Source: an uncultured Eubacteriales bacterium
GTDB taxonomy: Bacteria; Bacillota; Clostridia; Oscillospirales; Acutalibacteraceae
Assembly (NCBI GenBank): GCA_900315465.1
Contig: OMZF01000030.1
Coordinates: 1 to 40,639, forward strand
Reading direction: 5' to 3'
Length of the DNA stretch: 40,639 bases
Position 1 is the first letter of the stretch, and each line of letters starts with the position of its first letter. Of this stretch, positions 25,018 to 32,295 are shown piece after piece. A model generated the notes under the pieces. The model did no database searches and had not been told where the DNA came from. It was given only the letters and a program-made list of their open reading frames with translations. The position numbers and the translations under genes are program-made.

Positions 25018-25453
25018 CACTTATCCTCGGAGAAAGTCTTTTTGTAAGAGTTATTGTTGTTCCTCTGGAGAGGGAAGAATGTACTTTCAGTGCATCGCAA
25101 AAACTCTGCATGACAGCAAATCCGAGACCCGCTCTTTCCCCGTTTGGATCGGTAGTATAAAGCGGCTCCATAGCCTGTTTGATATTTTCAATGCCGCATC
25201 CTTTGTCACGAATACGAATTACCACTGTGTCGGGTTCGGTCACTTTTACATTGATGTATATTTTGCCTATCTTATCACGATATGCATGGACAACACAGTT
25301 TGTTACAGCTTCCGAAACAGCTGTTCTTATTTCGTTAAGTTCTGAAATTGTGGGGTCAAGCTGTGAAACAAATGATGATACTGCTGTGCGGGCAAAAGCC
25401 TCGTTCACGGAGCGGCTTTCAAGTTCTACTGACATTTCGTTAGTTGTTTTCAT
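25010..25453 (-). CDS. spoIIAB: Anti-sigma F factor and serine kinase SpoIIAB
   Basis: The start is ATG 25453, giving 147 aa against 146 in Bacillus subtilis; earlier in-frame starts would lengthen the N terminus beyond the family. It has the GHKL ATPase boxes: SEAVTNCVVHAY (N box), RDKGCGIENI (G1) and GERAGLGFAVM (G2). It binds SigF with ATP and phosphorylates SpoIIAA on serine. A 14-nt overlap with spoIIAA and an 8-nt overlap with sigF support translational coupling that keeps the three proteins in balance. Confidence 0.95.
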   Translation of the reverse strand: MKTTNEMSVELESRSVNEAFARTAVSSFVSQLDPTISELNEIRTAVSEAVTNCVVHAYRDKIGKIYINVKVTEPDTVVIRIRDKGCGIENIKQAMEPLYTTDPNGERAGLGFAVMQSFCDALKVHSSLSRGTTITLTKRLSPRISDV

Positions 25454-25772
25454 TTGAAATTTCTCTCCCTTCAAAAACATCAAGTCCGCCTATACCTGAC
25501 AGCTCCATCATTTTTTTAAGCTGTGCAGGAACGCCTACGACTCTGACTTTACCTCCGTATAAAAGCATCATACGGTATCTGCCCATTATAAGACCTATAC
25601 CCGAACTATCCATAAAGCTTACGCCCGAAAAATCAAGTGCAAGGCATGAAGGCTTTTTTTCCTGAATAAGAGCATCGGTATATTCTCTGTAGCGTCTGGC
25701 GGTATGGTGATCTATGTCACCTGAGAGAAAAACAGTGATACGGTTATTTCTTATCAAAGTTCGCGGCTGCAT
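25440..25772 (-). CDS. spoIIAA: Anti-sigma F factor antagonist SpoIIAA
   Basis: The start is ATG 25772 directly after CAGGAGGGGTAATT, giving 110 aa. The STAS fold is clear in VFLSGDIDHHTARRYREY and FSGVSFMDSSGIGLIMGRYR, where the Ser of DSSG is the residue phosphorylated by SpoIIAB. When dephosphorylated by SpoIIE it binds SpoIIAB and frees SigF. It is first in the operon. A TGTCGGTA sequence at 25831-25838 upstream partly resembles a Spo0A box, but I do not call it. Confidence 0.95.
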   Translation of the reverse strand: MQPRTLIRNNRITVFLSGDIDHHTARRYREYTDALIQEKKPSCLALDFSGVSFMDSSGIGLIMGRYRMMLLYGGKVRVVGVPAQLKKMMELSGIGGLDVFEGREISNENN

Positions 25773-25803
25773 AATTACCCCTCCTGATTTATTTATGAAT
25801 TGC

Positions 25804-25812
25804 ATTATATCA
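25804..25812 (-). promoter_or_regulatory. Candidate extended -10 upstream of spoIIAA
   Basis: On the minus strand TGATATAAT forms an extended -10 (TG-N-TATAAT), 32 nt before the spoIIAA start. No good -35 is visible. spoIIA is SigH/Spo0A-controlled in Bacillus, and I could not find a convincing SigH site, so the assignment is tentative. Confidence 0.3.
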
Positions 25813-25898
25813 TATTTGCAGCACGAGTTATGTCGGTATTGGTTATGGTTCATAATTTTGATTCAGAAAATTCAAACAGCAAGACAAACAATAAAATA

Positions 25899-25915
25899 TT
25901 ATCGTTTTACGATAA
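25899..25915. promoter_or_regulatory. Operator 1 of the DUF2975/XRE operon
   Basis: TTATCGT-TTT-ACGATAA is a perfect 7-bp inverted repeat just upstream of the -35. An almost identical copy overlaps the -10 of the same promoter. The likely binder is the small XRE regulator encoded in the operon. Confidence 0.6.
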
Positions 25916-25922
25916 AAAGTTA

Positions 25923-25951
25923 TTGATATTGGTTGTTTATCGTGCTACAAT
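25923..25951 (+). promoter_or_regulatory. Promoter of the DUF2975/XRE operon
   Basis: TTGATA (25923-25928), exactly 17 nt, and TACAAT (25946-25951) give a good vegetative promoter 34 nt before the DUF2975 gene. Two operator copies flank and overlap it. Confidence 0.65.
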
Positions 25952-25953
25952 AA
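25937..25953. promoter_or_regulatory. Operator 2, overlapping the -10 element
   Basis: TTATCGT-GCT-ACAATAA matches operator 1 at 13 of 14 arm positions. It covers the -10 TACAAT, so binding here would block transcription directly. The centres of the two sites are 38 bp apart. Confidence 0.6.
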
Positions 25954-25985
25954 ATCATGTAGGAAAAGTATACGGAGGTTTTGAT

Positions 25986-26465
25986 ATGGAACAAAAAGGA
26001 CTTTCAAGATGGCTCAAATTTATTACGATAGGCATGGGAATATGCGGACTTGTGATATACTGCATTGTACTGCCTGTTTGCGGAGGGGATATGTCGGCAG
26101 AATATCCCGAATTTTCGGGAGCTTATTATCCGTGGCTTATTTTTCTGTGGATAACTGCAATACCATGTTATGCAGTTTTGGTTTTTACATGGCGTATAAG
26201 CACTAAAATAGGCAATGATAATTCATTTTCGCTGAGAAACGCACAAGACCTGAAAATAATATCTGTTCTGACAATCGGAGATACCCTGTTTTTCTTTGTT
26301 ATGAATATAATATATCTTCTTATGGGTATCAGTCATCCGGGTATAATGATAGCATCACTGATAATTACCTTCATCGGAATATCCATAGCGGTAGCATCAG
26401 CGGCACTTTCGCATCTGGTATTTAAAGCAGCAAAGATTCAGGAAGAAAACGAGCTTACTATATAA
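25986..26465 (+). CDS. DUF2975 family four-helix membrane protein
   Basis: The start is ATG 25986 behind GGAGGTTTTGAT; the product is 159 aa. Four membrane helices are visible: about 10-31, 48-70, 91-113 and 122-146. Charged residues lie between and after them. This matches the DUF2975 family, whose members are almost always encoded with a short XRE regulator, as here with 12 nt between genes. The molecular role of the family is not known. The usual view is that the membrane protein modulates the regulator, which is inference. Confidence 0.82.
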   Translation: MEQKGLSRWLKFITIGMGICGLVIYCIVLPVCGGDMSAEYPEFSGAYYPWLIFLWITAIPCYAVLVFTWRISTKIGNDNSFSLRNAQDLKIISVLTIGDTLFFFVMNIIYLLMGISHPGIMIASLIITFIGISIAVASAALSHLVFKAAKIQEENELTI

Positions 26466-26477
26466 AGGAGAGGGACA

Positions 26478-26696
26478 ATGGAAGGAGAAATAATTGTAAA
26501 CATAGATGTAATGCTTGCAAAGAGAAAAATGAGTGTTACAGAGCTTTCGGAAAAGGTGGGTATAACCTTGCAGAATATGTCCGTACTAAAAAACGGCAGG
26601 GCAAAGGCTATAAAAATTTCCACTCTTGCGAAAATATGTGAAGCACTTGACTGTCAGCCGGGAGATATACTTGAATACCGCCCATCAAAAAAATGA
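26478..26696 (+). CDS. Small XRE/Cro-type transcriptional regulator (YozG-like)
   Basis: This 72-aa protein starts at ATG 26478 behind GGAGAGGGACA. Nearly the entire length is one helix-turn-helix domain: MLAKRKMSVTELSEKVGITL, a recognition helix in QNMSVLKNGRAKAIKIS, then TLAKICEALDCQPGDILEY. This is the short regulator type paired with DUF2975 proteins. It probably represses its own operon through the two TTATCGT palindromes upstream. Confidence 0.92.
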   Translation: MEGEIIVNIDVMLAKRKMSVTELSEKVGITLQNMSVLKNGRAKAIKISTLAKICEALDCQPGDILEYRPSKK

Positions 26697-26720
26697 TTTT
26701 AATCAGTAAAAAGAATTTTG

Positions 26721-26750
26721 TTGAAATTTATGTGAAAAATATTTTATAAA
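26721..26750 (+). promoter_or_regulatory. Candidate promoter of the two-gene membrane operon
   Basis: TTGAAA (26721-26726), an 18-nt spacer and TATAAA (26745-26750) lie between the XRE stop and the next gene. Confidence 0.4.
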
Positions 26751-26799
26751 TAAGTGTGCATATTTAAAAATATGGAGATGAAAAATAATGGAGGTAATT

Positions 26800-27990
26800 A
26801 TGCAGATTATGTATGTGATCTTTGATGTTCTTATTCTTTTGTTTATGTATTTTTCCGTTTTGGTTGTGTTAATGTCGTTTCCGACATTTGGTGCAAATAT
26901 TTTCTTTCTTATAAAAATGCCTGAAACAAAAAAGGAAGGATATTTAAGTGTTTTATCGGGAATGGTGTCTTTTTTATCAAATACTGCTTTAACAGGTGTC
27001 ATTCTTTTGTTTCATTGTGAAGATGGATTTGTTGAGTGGTATCAGCCGATGATGCATGGCGTTCATACACCTGTTTCACTGCCTTACTGCGGTACATTCA
27101 TAGTAATGATTTTAACAGGGGTAACAGGGTATCTGATAATAGGATTTTTTGAAATGGAAAAAATTCCGCCATTATTATTCATAACAGCGGTTTCAATGAT
27201 ATATATCGGCGGTATTTTTTCGATAATATGGTCGATACAGACGTGCAGCAGGAATATATTATTAAGCTTATGTCCTTTGAATTATATTATTGCATCGGCA
27301 GGACTTATCAGAAGAAAGGTGATCGAATTTTCATCTTGCAGAAGGTCTGAGCTTAATAAAGATGAAAAGTCTTTTACGGTAAAAATGAAAATATTCCTTC
27401 GCAGTGCCTGTTCGCTTCCGCTTTACAGTGTAATAATGATTCTGCCTGTTATATCGTTTATAATAGGAATACTTATGCTTTTAGGTCAGGATCATGATTC
27501 GATAATAAAAATGTGGACACAGACAAGTGACTGGCAGCTTTCGGAAATGGGGGAGTCACCAAAGAATATTATCGCTGTGTGGGAAGGCAGCTATTCTGAC
27601 GGTCATTATCTTTGCACAGTTGCAGCAGGAGGTCACAGAAAAATAGTAAAACCTCAAAGAATGGGCAGACGACATGGACATGATATTGTAGTAAACCGAC
27701 AGCTTTGTGTGGCGAATGCATTTGAGCAGATATTACAGGAAAAAACTCCCGTATTTCATAAGGCAGTACGCAGTTTTTATGATAAATACGGACTTCCTGT
27801 TTCAAAGCTTATAAGGAAACCCCTGACGGCTGATATTGTATATATCATAATGAAGCCTTTGGAATGGTTATTTCTGATCGTTTTGTATATGACAGATGCA
27901 GAGCCTGAAAAAAGGATAGCAGTACAATATCTGCCTGAAAAAGACAAAATGGAGCTGCAAAAGTTTTTTGATGAAAGGGAAAAAGCATGA
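26800..27990 (+). CDS. Polytopic membrane protein, DUF6688-like
   Basis: The start is probably ATG 26800, as TGGAGGTAATT directly precedes it; ATG 26788, which overlaps that site, is the alternative. The product is 396 aa. About five hydrophobic helices occupy the first 180 residues and one or two more lie at 205-235. A conserved-looking soluble part follows, with HYLCTVAAGGHRKIVKPQRM and VNRQLCVANAFEQILQE. I associate this with DUF6688, a family without known function, from memory of the motif. It overlaps the next gene by 4 nt (ATGA), so the two probably act together. Confidence 0.7.
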   Translation: MQIMYVIFDVLILLFMYFSVLVVLMSFPTFGANIFFLIKMPETKKEGYLSVLSGMVSFLSNTALTGVILLFHCEDGFVEWYQPMMHGVHTPVSLPYCGTFIVMILTGVTGYLIIGFFEMEKIPPLLFITAVSMIYIGGIFSIIWSIQTCSRNILLSLCPLNYIIASAGLIRRKVIEFSSCRRSELNKDEKSFTVKMKIFLRSACSLPLYSVIMILPVISFIIGILMLLGQDHDSIIKMWTQTSDWQLSEMGESPKNIIAVWEGSYSDGHYLCTVAAGGHRKIVKPQRMGRRHGHDIVVNRQLCVANAFEQILQEKTPVFHKAVRSFYDKYGLPVSKLIRKPLTADIVYIIMKPLEWLFLIVLYMTDAEPEKRIAVQYLPEKDKMELQKFFDEREKA

Positions 27991-28787
27991 AAAAAATAAT
28001 ATCAGTAAAAGCAGCAAAATATATTTCACTTGTGCTGTCGATAGTTATTTTTGCGTTAATGATAATAACTGCCTGCATATTTTACTTTGTTCAAAATCCT
28101 TATATACCTGAAATATGCAGCACAGGATCAGGCAGCTTTGAATATATGGGAGAAAAATATGTTTATCATAAAGGTTATACCTGTTTTTCAGATAATTATG
28201 CTGTACAACAATGGAATAAAATAGGAAGGACAGACAAATGGGAGGATATATATAGCGAATGTAAACCGGAAGAAGAAGCTCCGAAGTTTATTTATATTGA
28301 CGGGGAAAAGCCTGCCATTTATATTCGTGATGATGTGGAAATACCTGTTTCAGGAAAGACAACCACTATATTTGTATATTCTGATCCTTACGATTATTCA
28401 CATTACCATTTTGGAGATTATGAAGAAAAAGTTTCTGTTATGGAAAAGCTTGTAAATACACAGACAGAGAATAAGAAATTATATAAAACAGATGATATTA
28501 AAAATTCGGGAAAATATTTTTCCTTTGCATATGAAGATTTTATATTTGGTGATGACAGCAGGATCTATTTTGTCTGCTGTATTAATACATCAGAATATGT
28601 ATTTGTATCGGACATTGAAAATGATATTACTGTAAATTCCGACGGCAGTGCGGAAATTTTCGGTACAATGATTACAGACGAGAAAATAATTGATTATCTC
28701 AAAACATCAAGTTTGTTTTTCTATGTTTATTATTTCCAAAGCACGATAAAGCCTGACCTCGTAATGAAGTCAGGCTTTTGTATATAA
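27987..28787 (+). CDS. Hypothetical single-pass membrane protein
   Basis: This 266-aa protein starts at ATG 27987 in an ATGA overlap, behind AAAGGGAAAAAGC. One N-terminal membrane helix (residues 12-36, YISLVLSIVIFALMIITACI) is followed by an extracytoplasmic domain rich in Tyr, Asp and Glu, with no recognisable motif. The last 12 codons are also the arms and loop of an intrinsic terminator, so the tail PDLVMKSGFC is partly dictated by RNA structure. The function is unknown; coupling to the upstream membrane protein suggests one complex. Confidence 0.75.
   Translation: MKKIISVKAAKYISLVLSIVIFALMIITACIFYFVQNPYIPEICSTGSGSFEYMGEKYVYHKGYTCFSDNYAVQQWNKIGRTDKWEDIYSECKPEEEAPKFIYIDGEKPAIYIRDDVEIPVSGKTTTIFVYSDPYDYSHYHFGDYEEKVSVMEKLVNTQTENKKLYKTDDIKNSGKYFSFAYEDFIFGDDSRIYFVCCINTSEYVFVSDIENDITVNSDGSAEIFGTMITDEKIIDYLKTSSLFFYVYYFQSTIKPDLVMKSGFCI
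28749..28779 (+). terminator. Terminator embedded in the end of a coding sequence
   Basis: AAGCCTGAC (28749-28757) pairs with GTCAGGCTT (28769-28777) around an 11-nt loop, followed by TT. The hairpin lies upstream of the stop codon at 28785-28787. It may also act on the minus strand for the convergent flavodiiron gene. Confidence 0.75.
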
Positions 28788-28788
28788 A

Positions 28789-30579
28789 TTATGCTATTGG
28801 TTCAAAATCGGCTGCACCGTGCTTGCAAAGAGGACAGATGAAATCATCGGGAAGTTCTTCACCCTCGTAAACATAACCGCAAACTTTGCATACCCAACCT
28901 TTTTTGCCTTCTGTTTCGGGTTTTGGCTTAACATTGTTCTGATAATAGGTGTATGTCATTGTTTCCTTATCGGATGTTACACGAGCCTCAGTTACAGAAC
29001 AAATAAACATACCGTGCGTATCAAGGTCAACATAATCCTCAACCTTGAGTGACATAAAGGAATTTATGTATTTTGGCAGGAATACAAGTCCGTTATCCGA
29101 GCGAAGCGGCTCCCAGTCTTTGAATTTATCAACATTTCTTCCGCTCTGGAAGCCGAAATTTTCAAATACACTGAACGGAGCTTCAACAGAAAGACAGTTT
29201 ACATTCATAATACCTGTCTGCTGAATTACATGATGTGAGTAATTCTGCTTGTTGATGCAAACAGCAACACGATTAGGTGAGCTTGTTACCTGAGAAACAG
29301 TATTTACGATAAGACCGTTATCCTTTTTACCGTCATTTGAAGTTACAACATACAGACCGTAACCGATATTGAAAAGAGCCTTCATATCGTTTTTGTCGGC
29401 AGTTTCACTGTTCTGAGCCATGTAATCCTTGCAGAGTTCATTAGCAAGTTCTTCAAGCTGTGCGGAGCTTGTTTCGTTAAGTGCTGACATGATTTTTACA
29501 GTAGTATCTGTAAATGTGAGGTTTTTGCAGCCCTCAAGCATTTTCTTCATAGTTTTTGCAGCTAAGGGAGCCCACGAACCGTTTTCGATAAGGGCAACTG
29601 TTCTGTTGCTGAAATTACGTTCGGTAAGATGGTTTATGAATTCACGCATAAAGGGGAATATTTCAGCATTGTAAGTTGTTGTTGCAAGAACTATTCTGCC
29701 GTAGCGGAAAGCATCCTCAACACATTCAGCCATATCCTCACGTGCAAGGTCACTTACTGCTACTTTCGGACAGCCTTTCATACGGAGTTTTTCAGCGAGT
29801 ATCTCAACAGCCTTTTTGGTATTGCCGTAAACGGAGGTATAAGCAATGAATATACCGTCACTTTCAACTCCGTAGCTTGACCATGTATTGTAAAGACCGA
29901 GATAATAGCCGAGATTTTCTGTGAGAACAGGGCCATGAAGAGGACATATTGTCTGAATATCGAGTGCAGCAGCCTTCTTGAGCAGAGCCTGAACCTGAGC
30001 ACCGTATTTTCCTACAATACCTATATAATATCTTCTTGCCTCACAAGCCCAGTCTTCTTCAACATCCAAAGCACCGAATTTGCCGAAACCGTCAGCGGAG
30101 AAAAGCACTTTATCCTTTTCATCATATGTAACCATTACTTCGGGCCAGTGTACCATAGGAGCGGCAACAAAATGAAGTGTATGCTCACCCAGAGAAAGTG
30201 TGTCACCCTCTTTTATAACAATTCTTCTGTCCTCAAACTGAGTACCGAAGAAGTTACCCATCATAGTGAAAGCCTTTGCACTTGAAACTACTACAGCATC
30301 GGGATAAGTCTGCAAGAAATTGCGGATATTTGCACTGTGATCGGGTTCCATATGCTGAACGATAAGATAATCAGGTTTTCTGCCTTCAAGAGCATCCTCA
30401 AGGTTATTGAGCCATTCATGCTTAAAATTCTTGTCAACAGTATCCATAACTGCTATTTTGTTATCCATTATAACATAAGAGTTATAAGCCATACCGTTCG
30501 GTACAACATACTGACCTTCAAACAGGTCGATTTTGTGGTCATTTACTCCCACATAGCGAATATCATCTGTGATTTTCAT
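28789..30579 (-). CDS. fprA: Flavodiiron protein with flavin reductase-like and rubredoxin domains (FprA-type)
   Basis: This 596-aa protein starts at ATG 30579 behind CAGGAGGCTACTT. Domains in order: a metallo-beta-lactamase-like diiron domain (HMEPDHSAN ligands; later FVAAPMVHWPEVMV and ICPLHGPVL), a flavodoxin domain (FIAYTSVYGNTKKAVEILAE), a flavin reductase-like domain (about 400-540) and a C-terminal rubredoxin (WVCKVCGYVYEG, FICPLCKHG). It reduces oxygen or nitric oxide to water or N2O, taking electrons through its own rubredoxin. The four-domain fusion is longer than the roughly 400-aa core enzyme and is seen in anaerobic gut Firmicutes. It is monocistronic, with its own promoter. Confidence 0.95.
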   Translation of the reverse strand: MKITDDIRYVGVNDHKIDLFEGQYVVPNGMAYNSYVIMDNKIAVMDTVDKNFKHEWLNNLEDALEGRKPDYLIVQHMEPDHSANIRNFLQTYPDAVVVSSAKAFTMMGNFFGTQFEDRRIVIKEGDTLSLGEHTLHFVAAPMVHWPEVMVTYDEKDKVLFSADGFGKFGALDVEEDWACEARRYYIGIVGKYGAQVQALLKKAAALDIQTICPLHGPVLTENLGYYLGLYNTWSSYGVESDGIFIAYTSVYGNTKKAVEILAEKLRMKGCPKVAVSDLAREDMAECVEDAFRYGRIVLATTTYNAEIFPFMREFINHLTERNFSNRTVALIENGSWAPLAAKTMKKMLEGCKNLTFTDTTVKIMSALNETSSAQLEELANELCKDYMAQNSETADKNDMKALFNIGYGLYVVTSNDGKKDNGLIVNTVSQVTSSPNRVAVCINKQNYSHHVIQQTGIMNVNCLSVEAPFSVFENFGFQSGRNVDKFKDWEPLRSDNGLVFLPKYINSFMSLKVEDYVDLDTHGMFICSVTEARVTSDKETMTYTYYQNNVKPKPETEGKKGWVCKVCGYVYEGEELPDDFICPLCKHGAADFEPIA

Positions 30580-30611
30580 AAGTAGCCTCCTGACTGAAAA
30601 TTGATATTTTA

Positions 30612-30640
30612 ATTATAGCATACTTAGTTATTTTTTACAA
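30612..30640 (-). promoter_or_regulatory. Promoter of the flavodiiron gene
   Basis: On the minus strand TTGTAA (30635-30640), 17 nt, and TATAAT (30612-30617) are preceded by TG at the extended -10 position (TGCTATAAT). It is 32 nt from the start codon. Confidence 0.65.
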
Positions 30641-30646
30641 CAAAAA

Positions 30647-31285
30647 TCATGGAACAGGAATAATTTCAGTTTCGTATTGGCTTCTGCTGTGGTGTTGTAT
30701 TTTTGATGATTCCTCTTCACTGCTTTCCAAAGGTGATGCTTCCGGTTCTGATATAAGGAGTTTGGAGCTTGGCTGATCAGATTCGGGAGAACTGTTTTGA
30801 GAAATACTTTGTTCAGCTCTGCTCGTTACAATACTGCTTTGTTCGGGTTTGCTTGCTATTGGAGCATCTGGTCTGCTCGTCTGCTGAATACTTGATTCCT
30901 GTACTTTTGATTCGGGTTCAACTGACGGAGTTTTCGAGTCAGTAATAACAGGAAGCTCATCTTTACTTTCCTGTATAATTGTTGAAGTTGTTTCAACCTG
31001 AGATTTTTCGGTATTCTCCGATACGGATGATGATTCTGAAGTTTCTGCTTTGCTTATGTCGCCTATACTTTCAGATGATAACTGTTCCGGCGAATTTTCT
31101 ATAGTGGAATTTTGAACAGAACCTTCATTTTCTTTTATGGAATTATCTGAAATTTCAATCGAAACAACAGAACTGTTACCTGATTTTGAGGTGCTGTCGG
31201 ATGTATCGTTTTTTGAATTTGTACATCCAGCAAATGATATTGAAAGTGCAAGGATAATAATACTTATAACAGCAGTTTTTTTCAT
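30647..31285 (-). CDS. Ser/Glu-rich lipoprotein
   Basis: This 212-aa protein starts at ATG 31285 behind CGGAGGTAATTTAAA. Residues 1-21 are a lipoprotein signal peptide ending in the lipobox ISFAGC, with Cys20 as acylation site. The mature part is low in complexity, rich in Ser, Glu, Thr and Gln (for example SSVSIEISDNS-like runs), and has no domain or cysteine. It resembles the Ser-rich stalk of the kinase in the type VII locus in composition only. It may be a surface spacer or a remnant of a larger lipoprotein. Function is unknown. Confidence 0.78.
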   Translation of the reverse strand: MKKTAVISIIILALSISFAGCTNSKNDTSDSTSKSGNSSVVSIEISDNSIKENEGSVQNSTIENSPEQLSSESIGDISKAETSESSSVSENTEKSQVETTSTIIQESKDELPVITDSKTPSVEPESKVQESSIQQTSRPDAPIASKPEQSSIVTSRAEQSISQNSSPESDQPSSKLLISEPEASPLESSEEESSKIQHHSRSQYETEIIPVP

Positions 31286-31767
31286 TTTAAATTACCTCCG
31301 AAATATATATTACAATAATAAAACTAACATAAAATTTATTCGTGTTGCCAAAATGTACAAAACCAAAACCGAATTATACCTTCCAGTAAATCTATATGGT
31401 TACAAACTAATTGTAAACTATTATCTGACTTTAATCAAGCCCATTCCTTTTCTTAAAAGTATTCTCTGATAATCTCGTAAAGTAATTTTTCAAAATGTCT
31501 GTTATGTGCTGCAAAACCTGCTAAGAGAAAAGCGAACATTCTCTGCAAGTTTTTTATGGTATTGTAACTATTATGAATTACAATTTGATGTACAAATTAT
31601 TGTAGTAATTATAATTAATACATAATTATTTATCACTAATGAAGTGCTTTATGTGAAGTTTGCTTATGCAAAACAGATTATAGTAGTTAAGTAAAGTTTA
31701 TCAGGAATCATTCGTTAACTAAAGCAGATTTTGCCGAATAATTGGTTTTTGAATTGAATGATATGGG
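31286..31767. other. AT-rich gene-free interval before the cas3 remnant
   Basis: No complete gene is visible in these 482 nt. Very AT-rich short palindromes such as TAATTATAATTA are present. A 47-codon open stretch on the minus strand (31453-31596) has no good start or ribosome site and could be decayed coding DNA. There are no CRISPR repeats. The last 180 nt may be the former promoter region of cas3. Confidence 0.5.
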
Positions 31768-31990
31768 GTGATTATTATAATACCGGCACATATAAATAAC
31801 AATAATATTGAACAATCGGTGGCAGATCATTGTAGGGAAACAGCCTTCTATGCTTCATCGGAAGGTGAAAAGCTTGGATTAAAAAATAGTATGATGTTAG
31901 CAGGGCTTCTTCATGATATAGGAAAGAATACTCTGAACTTTGATTCTTATATCCGTAATGCTCATCAAGGGAAAGCAGTATCGCATAAGC
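31768..31990 (+). pseudogene. cas3: cas3 remnant: N-terminal HD nuclease domain only
   Basis: About 74 residues match the start of the Cas3 HD domain of type I CRISPR systems, closest in style to type I-C: PAHINNNNIEQSVADHCRET, AGLLHDIGKNTLNFDSYI and the spacing to GKAVSH. Histidine and HD residues of the metal site are present up to that point. After about 31990 the frame runs into the antisense of a Pro/Gln-rich zinc-ribbon gene and ends at 32052, so helicase and most of the HD domain are missing. The first codon is GTG at 31768, with GGG before it but no good ATG. No other cas gene or repeat array is in the window. Confidence 0.8.
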
Positions 31991-32233
31991 AGGTTGTGAA
32001 GCATATTGCGGCTGTGGTACGGGCTGTATGTACTGCTGGGGAACAGGAGTGATTTGTTGTACAGGCTGAGGAGGGGGAGTTAATTGCTGTTGAACGGGCT
32101 GAGGTGGTTGTGTGGTCTGTACAGGAACTGCCGGATTTTGCTGAACAGGAGAACCGCATTGGCGGCAGAATTTTTCTTCAGTATTCAGTTCTTTTCCGCA
32201 ATTCGCACAGAATCTTTTATTTCCATCAGGCAT
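31775..32233 (-). CDS. Zinc-ribbon, Pro/Gln-rich protein with disrupted 3' end
   Basis: The frame starts at ATG 32233 behind AAGGAGATGATACT. Residues 9-26 are a zinc ribbon (CANCGKELNTEEKFCRQCG), followed by a Pro/Gln linker (QPPQPVQQQLTPPPQPVQQI) up to about residue 83. From there to the stop at 31775 (about 70 residues) the sequence is only the antisense of the cas3 remnant, so the native C-terminal part has been lost. The intact family usually continues into a membrane or effector domain. The first 83 residues resemble the zinc-ribbon/linker layout of the FHA protein at 13 kb. The product, if made, has an accidental tail. Confidence 0.7.
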   Translation of the reverse strand: MPDGNKRFCANCGKELNTEEKFCRQCGSPVQQNPAVPVQTTQPPQPVQQQLTPPPQPVQQITPVPQQYIQPVPQPQYASQPAYAILLSLDEHYGYKNQSSEYSFLYHEEALLTSYYFLIQAFHLPMKHRRLFPYNDLPPIVQYYCYLYVPVL

Positions 32234-32295
32234 AGTATCATCTCCTTAAAATATTTCATTACCATAATATCAGAAATATTGCTGTTTGTCTATTC

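Noticed and set aside
25831..25838. TGTCGGTA as a Spo0A box upstream of spoIIAA
   Set aside because: It matches only the TGTCG core, and a single imperfect site in AT-rich DNA is not enough.
31453..31596. Minus-strand open stretch of 47 codons with a protein-like sequence ending IIREYF
   Set aside because: It has no ATG or ribosome site at its upstream end and no family I recognise. It may be decayed coding DNA, so it is only mentioned in the interval entry.
31590..31767. CRISPR leader or repeats next to the cas3 remnant
   Set aside because: No direct repeats of CRISPR length are present; only AT-rich palindromes are seen.
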